Assembly: GCF_963678635.1 (NCBI RefSeq)
Contig: NC_087067.1
Span: forward strand, 49,521,618 to 49,585,617
Direction: 5' to 3'
Length of the DNA: 64,000 bases
Source: Symsagittifera roscoffensis
Lineage: Eukaryota > Xenacoelomorpha > Acoela > Convolutidae
This document shows positions 45,717 through 56,400 of this stretch, one piece after another. Numbering within the stretch: position 1 is the stretch's first letter; every line of letters begins with the position of its first letter. Position numbers and translations under genes: made by a program. The notes under the pieces are model-generated. The model searched no databases and was not told where the DNA came from. It worked only from the letters and a program-made list of their open reading frames with translations.

Positions 45717-48331
45717 CGTGGGCTAAAAAAATTATTATTTTGAGATTGAAAAGCGGTGGTATGGGGCTGTTCAATAATTTGTTCATAAGTATTATCATCT
45801 TGTGACTGGTGTGTCATTATATGTTGGACGGGACTTTGTGATGTATTGAGTCGAAAATTTGGATTATGTGTGATTGCTAAATTTCGAAAATTTCGTGGGA
45901 CTAGGGATAGTGGATGGTTATTTGGTAGGGGTGGTAATTGTGGTGCCGTTGGCTGTGTGTCGACATTGTTATGTTCTTCGTCGTATGTATTTTGTCGTGT
46001 TGTTATTTTTGTGTTATATTCTTTTATTTGTGCGTCTAAAAGAATTTTGTTTATAGATGTCGAAAAAATTCCAAAAAATCCTGCAAAGAGTATGCGTGCT
46101 ACGCTTGCTTGTCTGTTTACTTGTGTGTGTATAGCACATGTATTGTAGATTCCTTTTAAGAGTGAGAAAAGAAATCCAATAAAGTTAAACATTGCGTATA
46201 AAATAGTCAATTTTTCTAAGATGTAGTAGGGCCATCCTAGAAAATCTAGGATCTCATTTTTGAGTGTAACAAAGCTAAAAATGTTGATTGGTGATATATC
46301 TTGGGGACGGTATTTTTCACCGTTTAGATATATATAATCTTTAATGTCTTTAAAATATCCGCTATAGTCTTGCGTGTAGATATCGGCAAATCCTGAGGTT
46401 TCTGCAAGTTTGCGTAAATTTTGGTCTATTGATTGTCTTTGTATAGTGTCCATTTGTGTTAATAATTCTTGGAATTGTTGTGTTCTAATGTGATGTTGAA
46501 TATCTGATTTTGAATAAATTCCTATTGATTGTAAGTCTATATTTGGGTTTCGAGCGATAGCGCGAATGCTTTCTGGTGAAAATTTTTTGAGTGATTGCAT
46601 TAATGTGGGATATGGAGTGAGAAGATAATATTTATTTTCATCAGGGTTTAGTTGTACTACATTGTGGCTGTTTTCTGATCCACATGGGACTGCGGTATCC
46701 CAGAAATAGGTTCTTCGTGAAAGTGTATCCACGAAATGTACTTTATTCTTATAAAAGATAGGGATTCTTTTATAACATCGTTTATCTTCAAAAACGTATA
46801 GTGGTGATACTTTTTTAGTACAAGTATAAAACCATAAGATGTTTCCTTCATAGTCTAAAAAATTTGATCTATTTCCTGATAATAAGTATCCTGCGTAGGG
46901 TATTTTTAATACTGCTAGTGCAAGTGATTGTAATATTTGTGTTCGTTCTAATTCGCATAATTGGTGTAGTGTTTCTAATTCGGAGAGTGACATTTCTTGA
47001 AAAATTCGGCTAATTGTATAATCTAGTTTCATATCTAAATGAATATCATAGTGGATATTACCGAAATATGTAGTGTTCATTAGTGATAATTCTTGTAAGC
47101 GTGTGCTTCTGGTGTCATGGGGTTTTAGATGTCCACCAGGTTGTCCGTTGCTTTTTTCAAAATTAACTGGTATATAGGATGTTCCTTCGTTTAGAGGATG
47201 ACCTGTGGCATATGGGTCGATTTTTACTTTTCCAGTGGTCATGTCGAATCCTTTTTCGTATTCAACTAATATTTCAGAGTATTGTGTTCTGTGAAGTGGG
47301 TTCCTGTATTTACATGCAAGTTCTGTTTCTTGATATATTTGAAAACGTGTCAATTTATTTTCTATATTGTCTATGTTTCTAAAATCGGAACTTAGTTTGC
47401 GTGATGGATGGACTTGTTCATATGGAATTGATTGTATAAAATATTTTTCGTGAAATTTTATCATACGAGCGTGTATTTTTGCTACTTGAAATGTTGTACA
47501 TGTATCTTCGGGGAACCAAACAATTGTTGCTTGTGTTCTTGTTGTAGGGTCGCAATATCCTTGATCATTTTTACAAGGTAGTCGGATTCCTTGATAGATC
47601 ATTGTATTATCAGATAAATCTCGTGTGAATAGTATTTTTTCGAGTTGTATTTTCCAATCGAAAAACATTATTTCTTGGTATCCTTTATTTTTCGTGTCTG
47701 CTTTGCAGTTTGATGGGTTATTTATACCAATGTGTGGTATCCAATGTTTATCATGTAGGTCATAGGTTAATCGTCCGTGTGCGCCGTTATACGGGTATTT
47801 TTCGTCTAGTTTTATATGTCCTTGGTGTCTTTCAAGTTGTGATTGATGTACAGAGTCTGAAAAAACTTGAAAATTAACTAATTTTCTTTGGGAATTTTTA
47901 TTTTGTGTGATGTTTAGTCTAAGTAATTCATTTTTACAATCGTCGGGATTGAGATGTAAGAGGCGTTCTATATTACTTTGATAGAATGATTCATGGTCAA
48001 GTCGGTTTTTGTTGCCGTTTGAGACTTGTGAACAATGTACTTTCTTTTCGGAAAATGTCGCTGTGAATTTATAACCTGTAACTGTTGTTGCTCGGGCTTT
48101 GGAATAGAGTGTTGCTATTATATCTGTGGTTTCTATAGCTTGTGGTTCTGTTTCACATTGTGATACTTGATTTATTGCATATTTGTGTAGTGTTTTTTGT
48201 TCATTTTCTTCGCAATCGTAATGTGTTACTAATAAATCTTGTGGTCCTGTGCGAGGGGAAGGGTTTATGTTTTGATTTGGGGTTACTAGAAAAGGGAGTT
48301 GGAGAAAAATTAGTAATTTTAGAATATACAT
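45713..48331 (-). CDS. env: Envelope glycoprotein, chuvirus/BEL-type class III-like
   Basis: 872 residues from ATG. It has an N-terminal signal-like segment (MYILKLLIFLQLPFLV), a long cysteine-containing ectodomain with N-x-S/T sites, hydrophobic segments at ~695-728 (FLGWPYYILEKLTILYAMFN) and ~740-762 (ARILFAGFFGIF), and a ~110-residue polar tail. Around residues 459-560 it shows a conserved series: CEL, GNRSNFLDYEGN, FYTCTKK, CYKRIP, FVDTLSRRT and VPCGSEN. I recognise this arrangement from chuvirus glycoproteins and the envelope of some BEL/Pao elements (class III fusogens). It would mediate membrane binding and fusion. The start overlaps the preceding frame by 13 nt and the stop overlaps the next ORF (ATGA). 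The class assignment is inference from motifs. Confidence 0.85.
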   Translation of the reverse strand: MYILKLLIFLQLPFLVTPNQNINPSPRTGPQDLLVTHYDCEENEQKTLHKYAINQVSQCETEPQAIETTDIIATLYSKARATTVTGYKFTATFSEKKVHCSQVSNGNKNRLDHESFYQSNIERLLHLNPDDCKNELLRLNITQNKNSQRKLVNFQVFSDSVHQSQLERHQGHIKLDEKYPYNGAHGRLTYDLHDKHWIPHIGINNPSNCKADTKNKGYQEIMFFDWKIQLEKILFTRDLSDNTMIYQGIRLPCKNDQGYCDPTTRTQATIVWFPEDTCTTFQVAKIHARMIKFHEKYFIQSIPYEQVHPSRKLSSDFRNIDNIENKLTRFQIYQETELACKYRNPLHRTQYSEILVEYEKGFDMTTGKVKIDPYATGHPLNEGTSYIPVNFEKSNGQPGGHLKPHDTRSTRLQELSLMNTTYFGNIHYDIHLDMKLDYTISRIFQEMSLSELETLHQLCELERTQILQSLALAVLKIPYAGYLLSGNRSNFLDYEGNILWFYTCTKKVSPLYVFEDKRCYKRIPIFYKNKVHFVDTLSRRTYFWDTAVPCGSENSHNVVQLNPDENKYYLLTPYPTLMQSLKKFSPESIRAIARNPNIDLQSIGIYSKSDIQHHIRTQQFQELLTQMDTIQRQSIDQNLRKLAETSGFADIYTQDYSGYFKDIKDYIYLNGEKYRPQDISPINIFSFVTLKNEILDFLGWPYYILEKLTILYAMFNFIGFLFSLLKGIYNTCAIHTQVNRQASVARILFAGFFGIFSTSINKILLDAQIKEYNTKITTRQNTYDEEHNNVDTQPTAPQLPPLPNNHPLSLVPRNFRNLAITHNPNFRLNTSQSPVQHIMTHQSQDDNTYEQIIEQPHTTAFQSQNNNFFSPR

Positions 48332-49473
48332 GTGTATGATAATCCTGAGTATGGGTTATAAAATGTAATGTAACCAATTGTGTTTTTGGTGTATCTGTCG
48401 TATTTATATATTACTTCAGTAGTTATAAACGGTGGTGGTAGTGATTGAGCTGTTATGTTAGGTGGATTTAATGGGTAGGGATGTTGTGTAATATTGTTTA
48501 ATTTAACTGTGATTTCAAACTTTAATTGTAAACTGTTTTGTTGGAGTATTTGAATATTGTGATCACGGATATCGTTATGAATATCTTGGCGATATTGTAA
48601 TCTATTAAGTGCCCAGTTATGAAGGCGGTTACTTTCTTGATGTTGTCCAAATAATGGTGGAGGTGCTGTGAATGTATTCCAATCTAGTCTTAAAGGAATA
48701 TTTATTGATGATTGTTCTCGATATCTGGCGTCGAGATTATTTGGAAATTTTAAGTTAAAGGGTAGTGGTGAAAATTGGCTTATTGATGGTGTTGATGGTA
48801 GTGATAATGTTTCTGGTAGTGATGAGGATGTTGTTGTATCCGTAGAAATATCTATGGGGTCATTGACTAAATTTGGTTCACCTTGTGTAAATGAATGTGT
48901 AGTCCAATATGGCAGTCGTGATGTTAGGTTTGGGGGGTTAAAGGGATTTTCACGTATTTGTTCAGATGTTGGTGTTGAACCTAAGTAGTCTGAAGGTAGA
49001 CTTGAAGTGCTTCGTTGTGAAAAAAGTGTAGGAGTTTCTGGTGTGATACCAGTGGTGATTTCTGGAGTGGTTTGTGATGGGGATTGAGGTATATCAAAAT
49101 GAACTCGGGGAGTTTGAAAATTTCTATTTCGTCGAGGATGTATAATTTGTCTATTTATTTCTGTTGTGTTTTGGTTTTGACTAGGATTTCTTATTCTACT
49201 TAGTTCTTGTGGTAGTGTTGGGTAAAGATTATATGTTGGTTCACTTAGGGATGCTTGTCGTTGAACTGGTTCTAGTGGTTCAGATAAATGAGCGTGCCGT
49301 TCTTCAAAAGTGTATGGATTGTCTTGAAAAGAAATTCGTGTAGATGTTTGAGGATTTTGAGTAGTTGAAGGTGGTGTTGGATTATCTTGGGATGATGTCG
49401 GTGAAGACTGATTCTGTGACTGTTGGGTAGCAATTTTTGATGGATTTTTGAATTGTTTTTCTAGTGGGAAGGT
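48319..49473 (-). CDS. 384-codon frame without any ATG, unknown function
   Basis: I translated this stretch codon by codon. From the stop at 49474-49476 to TAA at 48319-48321 there is no stop, and also no methionine. The N-terminal ~270 residues are S/T/P/Q/N-rich (ATQQSQNQSSPTSSQDN type). The C-terminal ~110 look folded (LHNWALNRLQYRQDIHNDIR, LQLKFEITVKLNN) and end YSGLSYTCIF. It overlaps the preceding 62-aa ORF in another frame and the envelope start by 13 nt. CCTTCCCACTAG at 49461-49472 is a good 3' splice acceptor. An intron from CCCAG|GTGACG just inside the Gag start (exon end 58678) to 49460 would join in the correct phase and supply the Gag ATG. Frameshifting is an alternative. Confidence 0.7.
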   Translation of the reverse strand, partial: TFPLEKQFKNPSKIATQQSQNQSSPTSSQDNPTPPSTTQNPQTSTRISFQDNPYTFEERHAHLSEPLEPVQRQASLSEPTYNLYPTLPQELSRIRNPSQNQNTTEINRQIIHPRRNRNFQTPRVHFDIPQSPSQTTPEITTGITPETPTLFSQRSTSSLPSDYLGSTPTSEQIRENPFNPPNLTSRLPYWTTHSFTQGEPNLVNDPIDISTDTTTSSSLPETLSLPSTPSISQFSPLPFNLKFPNNLDARYREQSSINIPLRLDWNTFTAPPPLFGQHQESNRLHNWALNRLQYRQDIHNDIRDHNIQILQQNSLQLKFEITVKLNNITQHPYPLNPPNITAQSLPPPFITTEVIYKYDRYTKNTIGYITFYNPYSGLSYTCIF

Positions 49474-49649
49474 TTATGTTTATTATAATATTCTTCCAAA
49501 AAAATAATTAGAAAAATTGTTGCTAGGGCAAATGTGATGATTGCTTTCTTTATACATTTACATATTGTCAAAATGAGGGATGATACAAATGTTATGAAAA
49601 TTACAAACAATAAAAAAATATCAGTTCTACTGAAAATTGTTCGTATCAT
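49461..49649 (-). CDS. Small hydrophobic protein 2 (62 aa)
   Basis: Its ATG lies in the ATGA overlap with the stop of the previous 76-aa ORF. Two hydrophobic stretches (IFLLFVIFITFVSSLILTI and AIITFALATIFLIIFL) flanking a basic/cysteine patch (CKCIKKA) suggest a two-pass membrane hairpin, followed by a polar tail ending HKPSH. The TAG stop coincides with the putative splice acceptor for the 384-codon frame. Function unknown; size and topology recall small viral ion-channel or accessory membrane proteins. Confidence 0.6.
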   Translation of the reverse strand: MIRTIFSRTDIFLLFVIFITFVSSLILTICKCIKKAIITFALATIFLIIFLEEYYNKHKPSH

Positions 49650-49876
49650 TTAGACAAGTTGTTAAAATCGTACCTGTGGATATATTCAAGGGTTTTGGAA
49701 AGTTGGAGGAATAGTTCGAGTATAGTGTAGAAAATTAAAAAAATGTTACAAAAAATGATTAGGATTATTAGAAAATATTCAAGTATATCAAAAAGAAATA
49801 TTATAAAGGCTTCAAGTATTGAAAAAAATTGTTTAAAATTTATAAGTATTTGAGCAACTGTTTGAGAGAAGAGCAT
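49646..49876 (-). CDS. Small hydrophobic protein 1 (76 aa)
   Basis: The ATG follows directly on a TAA of the upstream frame (TAAATG), and the ORF ends in the ATGA shared with the next one. Nearly continuous hydrophobic sequence from ~residue 18 to 58 (FIIFLFDILEYFLIILIIFC, IFLIFYTILELFL) predicts one or two membrane helices. The C terminus is polar (EYIHRYDFNNLSK). No family recognised. An A/T-rich strand can give hydrophobic frames by chance, but the linked stop-start junctions on both sides favour a real gene. Confidence 0.55.
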   Translation of the reverse strand: MLFSQTVAQILINFKQFFSILEAFIIFLFDILEYFLIILIIFCNIFLIFYTILELFLQLSKTLEYIHRYDFNNLSK

Positions 49877-50029
49877 TTAAGAAATGATCTCTTGGTCGAA
49901 TATTTTTTGCTGTTTGAGGCGATTTTCTAGTGTGGTCGAATTATTTATTAGTTTTTTGACAAGTGGGTTGAGTTTTGTAAAAAATTGTTGGGGGCAATTT
50001 TTATGGTGACTGGGAGGTCGTCTTTTTCT
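49877..50029 (-). CDS. 50-codon frame without ATG upstream of the hydrophobic ORFs
   Basis: Open from after TAA (50030-50032) to TAA at 49877-49879, immediately before the ATG of the 76-aa ORF. It has a basic start (RKRRPPSHHKNC) and an amphipathic, possibly helical C-terminal half (KLNPLVKKLINN, then ENRLKQQKIFDQEI). No ATG, so if translated it would need splicing from an upstream exon. Short, so chance is possible. Confidence 0.35.
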   Translation of the reverse strand, partial: RKRRPPSHHKNCPQQFFTKLNPLVKKLINNSTTLENRLKQQKIFDQEIIS

Positions 50030-50476
50030 TTATTTTTGTTTGTCAAATGATCCGGGGTATGGTGAGATTTTTATACTTTAGGCTAATTAAAATCTTCATT
50101 TTGTTACTTTAGGCTAAGTTATCAAATTTGTTTTGGGGGTATTCGTGGTCTGAGTTGGGGAAATATTGTTGATCTTTGGGTTATTAGATAAGGGAGGGGT
50201 ACGGTATTATGGTGATATTTATTTTAACTGTCAAGTTGGAGTGGTTTGCTTATGTTTGACCTGGAGGTTGTAAAGTTATAGTTAGAGATGTGCCTGGAGT
50301 TCTAGATTATTCGTCTAATTGATCTTAGTTTGAGTTAGAGAAAGTGGCGGATTGGATGAATCCTATTGGTTTATTTTGACCTAGAATTATGGCGTACTTG
50401 TGAGCATGTTATTTTGAAAAATTGAAATGAAAAATGTTACGGAGGTTTCAAGATTGTGAAGTATAAAATCTTAAAA
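50030..50476 (-). other. Gap between pol stop and accessory cluster
   Basis: The only sizeable non-coding gap inside the coding part of the element. TTAGCCTAAAGTA occurs twice on the - strand within ~30 bp (about 50085-50120). No long frame. May hold splice-regulatory sequence. Confidence 0.4.
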
Positions 50477-53400
50477 TTACTTTTTAAATTCTACTTTCTT
50501 TAATATTTTAGATTGGGGGATGAACATTTTGTAGTTTTTACGTGGTTGATTTCGGAGTCTTGTTGTTTTTCTATGTTCTGATTTGTCTATTTCTTCTTGG
50601 GGTATTATTTGTTCTGTCATTTTTCTATTTTTTCTTGGTTTTGGAGATTCTTTATGGTTTTGTGTATTGTTTTTGGTGGCGGTTGGTTTTGTGTTTTGAT
50701 TTTCGGTGGGGTTATCATTTTGTTCTGTGTTTTTCAGATGTGGTTCATTTTGAATGATTTTTAATCCTGTGAAAGAATATAATTGAGTTAATTCGCGGAG
50801 TGCGTATTCTTTTGGGTAATAGGGTAATAGGTTGTTTCGATGTTGAACGATTTCTTTTGTGTTTGAGTCGGTAATTTTATATGTGACATCAGTGGGTTTT
50901 GCAATTATTTGGTATGGTCCTTTTCGAAGGGGTTGTAATTTTTTAGAAATTCCTTTTTGAGTATTAAAATTAGGTATTAAAACAAATGTTCCAATTTTTA
51001 AATCGGAGGCTGGTGTAAAACGTGAATTGATTTGTTCATTGATATTTTGTCTTTGTAATAACTTTTTTGTTATTTTTTGATAAATTTCATTGTGTTTTTT
51101 ATCTCTATTTAGAATCCATTCGGTGTGTGTACCGGAGGCTAGTTTAAGAATTTGTGGGTGATGAAAATGATCTTCATCGTGTGTATGTAAAGGTAGGTTA
51201 TAACAAATTGAGTCTTTATTTGGTTGACAATAACCTTGTGCGTTTTTATGAGAATTTGCTGTAAACATTATTGGTTTGCGTGGCTTTTGGTTAAAAACCA
51301 TTTCGTATGGTGACATTCCTAGAGTTGTCGTAATTTGTGAATTATATGCTAAGGGAAATAATTTTACATCTGCTGACCATTCGGTATATTTTGTATCATT
51401 TCCGTTGATGATACATCTAAGATATTCTTGTAATGAACGGTTCATACCTTCGACTAAGCCGTTTGTCCAAGGTGCATGAGATGTACGTGGTTTGTGTTTA
51501 ATGTTATATAAATGACATAGTGTGATAATTTCATTATTTATGAATTCTGTACCGTTGTCTGTAACTAAAATTTCTGGTAGTCCGAATTTTGCTATCCAGT
51601 GTTCATAGAGTGTTGTGTAAGCGTAATAAGCGTTACAATGGGGTACTGGGTTAAGTGCTACATAATGTGTAAATGCGTCAACAATTACCATAATGTAGGA
51701 GTTTCCTTCTGATGAGGGTGAAATTGGTCCTTTGGTATCAAATGAGATACGATGATTAAAGTACAAACTTTGTCCTTTAAAATCTTGTTTTTGTGCTATT
51801 TGTTTTTGATTTGGGTAAGGTTTATTTAGTTGACATACTATACAGTCATTGCATAGTACTTTTATCCAAATTGGTGCATTTGGGAAATAAAAGTTTTGTA
51901 TAAAATTTGAATATGTTTTCTCTGATCCAGAGTGTCCTTTAATATTTTGTGTATGTGAAATATTAAAAGCTATAAGAATCATACTTATAGGGAGACATGG
52001 AACTGTAGATTCATTCAGGTTATACTCTAAAAGGTCTGTATTTTCGTTAATTGTTGTGTTGTTAAATTTGCGAAAGTATCGGAGGAGTGTTTTGTTTCCT
52101 AGAATGGTTGAATCTGCTTTGATAGGTTTAGTTTTATATTTGTGCCATGATTTCAGTTGTCGAATTACTGGGTCAAGGTTTTGATATTGTTTCAGTGTTG
52201 AAATTGTAATTATTTCTGTTGGGGGGAGAAAAATGTTTTCGATTTCTAATTTAGATAAGGGTATTGTATCAAGTGGGTCGTGAAGGTCAAAAACTTGATT
52301 TATTGTGTATTTTGAATCATTTGTTTGTGGTCCTGATAAATTTATTTTATCAGTTAAATCTTCTTTTTCAATTAGTGGAAAATGGTCTTTTTTAGGTGGG
52401 TGTTGTTTTGTTCGTTTTTGTTGGGTGTTTTTTTTTATCCATTGAGAATATGGGATTGGTTTGAAAGTTGATGTTCCAAGTAGATCAACTTCATAATGAT
52501 TATTTTGACAATCTAAATAAAGTGGGAAATGTTGTAAACTATTTATTTGTGATTGTTCAATATCAGTTTTTACTGCATATTTGCATTCCAATCGGGGTGA
52601 TGTTTCGTTTTCTGCAAGGTAGAATTTTATGTTTTTGGGTATTTCAACTGTTGTTTTTCGTGTAAGTAATTCAGGTGGTGTATTTCGACTTAAGGTGTCT
52701 GGTAATGCAAGATTTTTTCCTGCAGTCCAAACTATATGTAAGTTTGGAAATTTCATTAGAATTAGTTGAAATCTGTAAACTCGGTGGTTTGGGTTAGATT
52801 TCTGTGTAAAAAGAAAAATGATTGGTTTGTGGTCTGTAAATAAAACTGTGGGATGTTTTGATCCAAGTATCAGAAATTCATATTCTGTCAGTGTATATAT
52901 TATGGCTGTACATTCTCTCATTAGAGTTGAGAGTCGTAGCTCTGCTTGAGTGAATAATCGGGAATTTGCTGATATCAGGTTCATTTTATTTGTACCATTA
53001 TGTGATTGTAATAGTGCTGCGCCGATGCCAAAGTTCGAAGCATCGCACATTGCATAAAATGGTTGATCAGGGTCTGGAATTGTGTTTGAAATTTGTTCAG
53101 TTAAAAGTTTCTTTATTTCTTCGAATCGTGCTTGATGTTCTGTATTCCATTCAAAATTATTTTGTTGTCTAAGGATGTTGTAAAATGGTCGTAGATATAA
53201 TTGCATTTTATAAACATATTTACTTAAAAAGTTTAACATTCCAAGGAATTCTTGGATTTTCTTTTTATTTGTTGGTGGTTGAAGTTTTTGAATAGCGTCA
53301 ATGCGTGATTTCAGTGGAGTTATTGTTTTTCTTTCTATGTTATGTCCTAAGAATTTAACTCTTGTCAAAAAGAAGTGTGATTTATCGGGGGCGGCCTTCA

Positions 53401-56400
53401 GATTTTCGTTCTGAAGTATTTGATGATATTTTTCTAAAACTTTGAACATTTCGTCTTTTGTTTGTGATTGCATAAAAACATCGTCTAAATAGGTGATTGC
53501 GTTTTTCTTGAGTATCAGTGGTCTAAAAATTTTGCTCATAAAAGCTGAAAATGCTGCTGGTCCTATGGATATTCCATAGAATAAGCGGTTAAATTCGTAT
53601 TGTTGGTTTCCGATAACAAATTGTGTTAAACGTCGTGATTGTTCATCTAGTGGCATTTGATTGTATGCACTATTCATATCGGCGGTTGTAAAGTATTTGC
53701 CGTTTATTTTTGTTAAAATAACTTGTATTGGTTCAATGGGCCAATTACATTTTGATTCATCTATAAGTGAATTGAGGTATCTAGCATCGAGAACGATTTT
53801 TAATGATTCTCCTTTAGCTAGAATGATAACGGGGTTGATGAATGTGTTGCCTTTTGGTTGTTCTTCTTTATTAACTGGTGATATAATATTGTACTGTTCT
53901 AAAATATCGAGTAATCTGTTTACTTTATCATGTAAGTGAATTGGTACTTTACTTGCTCTCTGTTTTTTGAAAACTGCGTCTGGTTTTAACGGGAGATGTA
54001 GTGATGAACTGATTTTGCCAACATCGAATTTTGATGTTGCATAGACTGATGAATATTTAATTAGCTGTTTGGCTAACTTTTCGAATTCGTCTTGTGTTAT
54101 TTGTGAATGTTGGAAATTAAACATTGTTAAAAATTTTTGTTGGTCCTCTGTGTAGTTACTGATGTTGAATGTAGGTTTGAAATATGGAGTTTTTGTGAAA
54201 TAATCCGTATTTCTGTTTTCGTTTCTTATTATATTATTTATAGATAATTCTTCATTAAGAATTGTAGATTGGCAAATATCTAGTAATTGGAGTATATTAT
54301 TTACGCGATAGGCTTTTTCGTGTATTGGTGATATTGTAGCGTTGGTTTCGCAGTATCCTAAAAGTCCTAAAGGTAATGTTACTTGGTAAGGTGTGTTGTT
54401 ATAGACATGTAAAGAAATGATATCGGAATTCGAATTTTTCAAATATTTTATTGATGAGATTGTGATTTTGAAAAATTTGTGAATAGGTTTGAATTCAAAA
54501 TCTGACATATAAAATTTTTGTTTGTTTTGTTCTTTATCATATTGGTGAACTTGTTTGATTGAAAAATTATATATGTTTCCTGATAGTGGTTTCAGGTGTT
54601 TTCTTTGTTGGTTATATATTGGATAAAATTTTGAAAAGAATGGTGGTTGTTTGTTTAATCTTTGAAAAAATGTTAGGGATGTTTCTTTTGTTTTTGTATA
54701 TTTATCTTTGATTAATATTTTACTATTTAGGATGTTAATTGTTGGTATATACTTCGAAATAAATGGTATTCCAATGATATTATATTTAATATCAGTGATA
54801 TGGAATATTTGTTTAAATGGCTTGTTTAGAATTTTACTTTGCTCCATTGTTCTGGTAGGGAGGAGAAATAATTGGATTTTTCCGTAGTTTATCAATGTTG
54901 ATCCTTGTGCTGTTGCTAGTTTGCTGGAGGTTTCAAGAGGTATTAACTTTGGGTGTAAAGTTTTTATTTCATTCCATGTGGGGATGTTTATTATGTTTGA
55001 TTCTGCTCCTGAATCAATTAAAAAATCTATTTCAAGGTCTGGTGGTTGAAATTCTTTATTTCTTGGGCTTTCTAAGAGAAATGGTATTGTCCAAATTTTT
55101 TCTTTGGGTTGTTCTTTTTGTATATTTTGATAAATGTGGTTTGTATTCAAGCATTTTGTTTTGGTATTTTTATTGGTTTGATCTGTAGTGTTAATCTCGT
55201 TTGTTTCTTGCGTCGTTGGTGTGGAATTTATGGGTGTAGTGTAATAATTTTGAAGAAATTCTGATTGATTTTCATATATGTGTGATGAAAAGGGTTGTTC
55301 ATATATGACAGATTCATAGTCATTTTCGACTTTTATCATATTGATAGAAAGAGTGTTTTCAGTATCACTTTCTGAATCTGATGATGTACAGTTTATTTGA
55401 TTGAGTTGTAACGTTTTAGTTACTGTGTCATCAATACCTGGAGGGTCTGATGTTGTTTCTGGGTTAGATTGTACTTGATTGATTTGTCTTTGATGTTTAG
55501 GTGTACTACTTCTGTGGCGATTATTAGAATTATTATAGTTATTATTATTCCGGTGTGGTGATTGGGAATAATTTCTATAACGATTATTATAACTTGAGTG
55601 TCGATTTTGTGAATTATTTCGCGATCTGTTTTGGTAATTATTGTTTGGTCTGTTATAGTTCGATCTATTATATGAGTTATTCCTTGATTGATTGTTCGGG
55701 TAATTCTGGTTTCGGTTGTTTGAATAACTTCTATTTCGATTATAGGAGTAGTTTCTATTCCTATTGTATGATGAATTTCGTGATTGGTTGTTTGGATAGT
55801 AGTTATTTCTTGATTGGGAATTAGATCTAGAAAGAAATCGTTGTGTATTTGAATTTGATCTGGAGTAGTTATTTCGACTATTTGGTCTATTGTAGTGATT
55901 TTGTGATGAATTATGTGTATTTCTTCGTTCTGGTGATCTTCCTCTATAACTTGAGTTATATGGGGATTGATTTCTTGTATAACTTGTATTGTTCGGAAGT
56001 GGTTTTCCTGAACTGTTGTTGCTGTGGACTGTTTTGTTCGGTAGATTTTGATCTTTTTTCATGTATTGATAGAATGATTTATTTGGTTCTTTGTATTTTT
56101 GAGGTTTATTTTGACTATCTTGCTGTTTTTGTCTACATTCGGAAATACTATGTCCGTATCGGCGGCAATAATTACACCATTTTTTGAAAGATGGTTTGCC
56201 TTTAAAGTTCGGGTTCTTTTCGTAAATATTGAGTATTTCAGTGATTTTTTCAACGAGGTCTGTTTCTGATTCCTGTATATTATTAATATTAGTGGGAGTC
56301 GTTTCAATTCTGTTAACGTATTGTAATTTCAGATTTTCCGTTTCTTCTAGTTTCATCGTGATTTCTGCTTGTTCTAATTTGTCTACTAGTTTTCGAAAAT

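Noticed and set aside
48668-48988. 106-codon + strand frame opposite the 384-codon frame (and other + strand frames between 43 and 59 kb)
   Set aside because: Mirror frames of the A/C-rich coding strand of the large element; no domain support.
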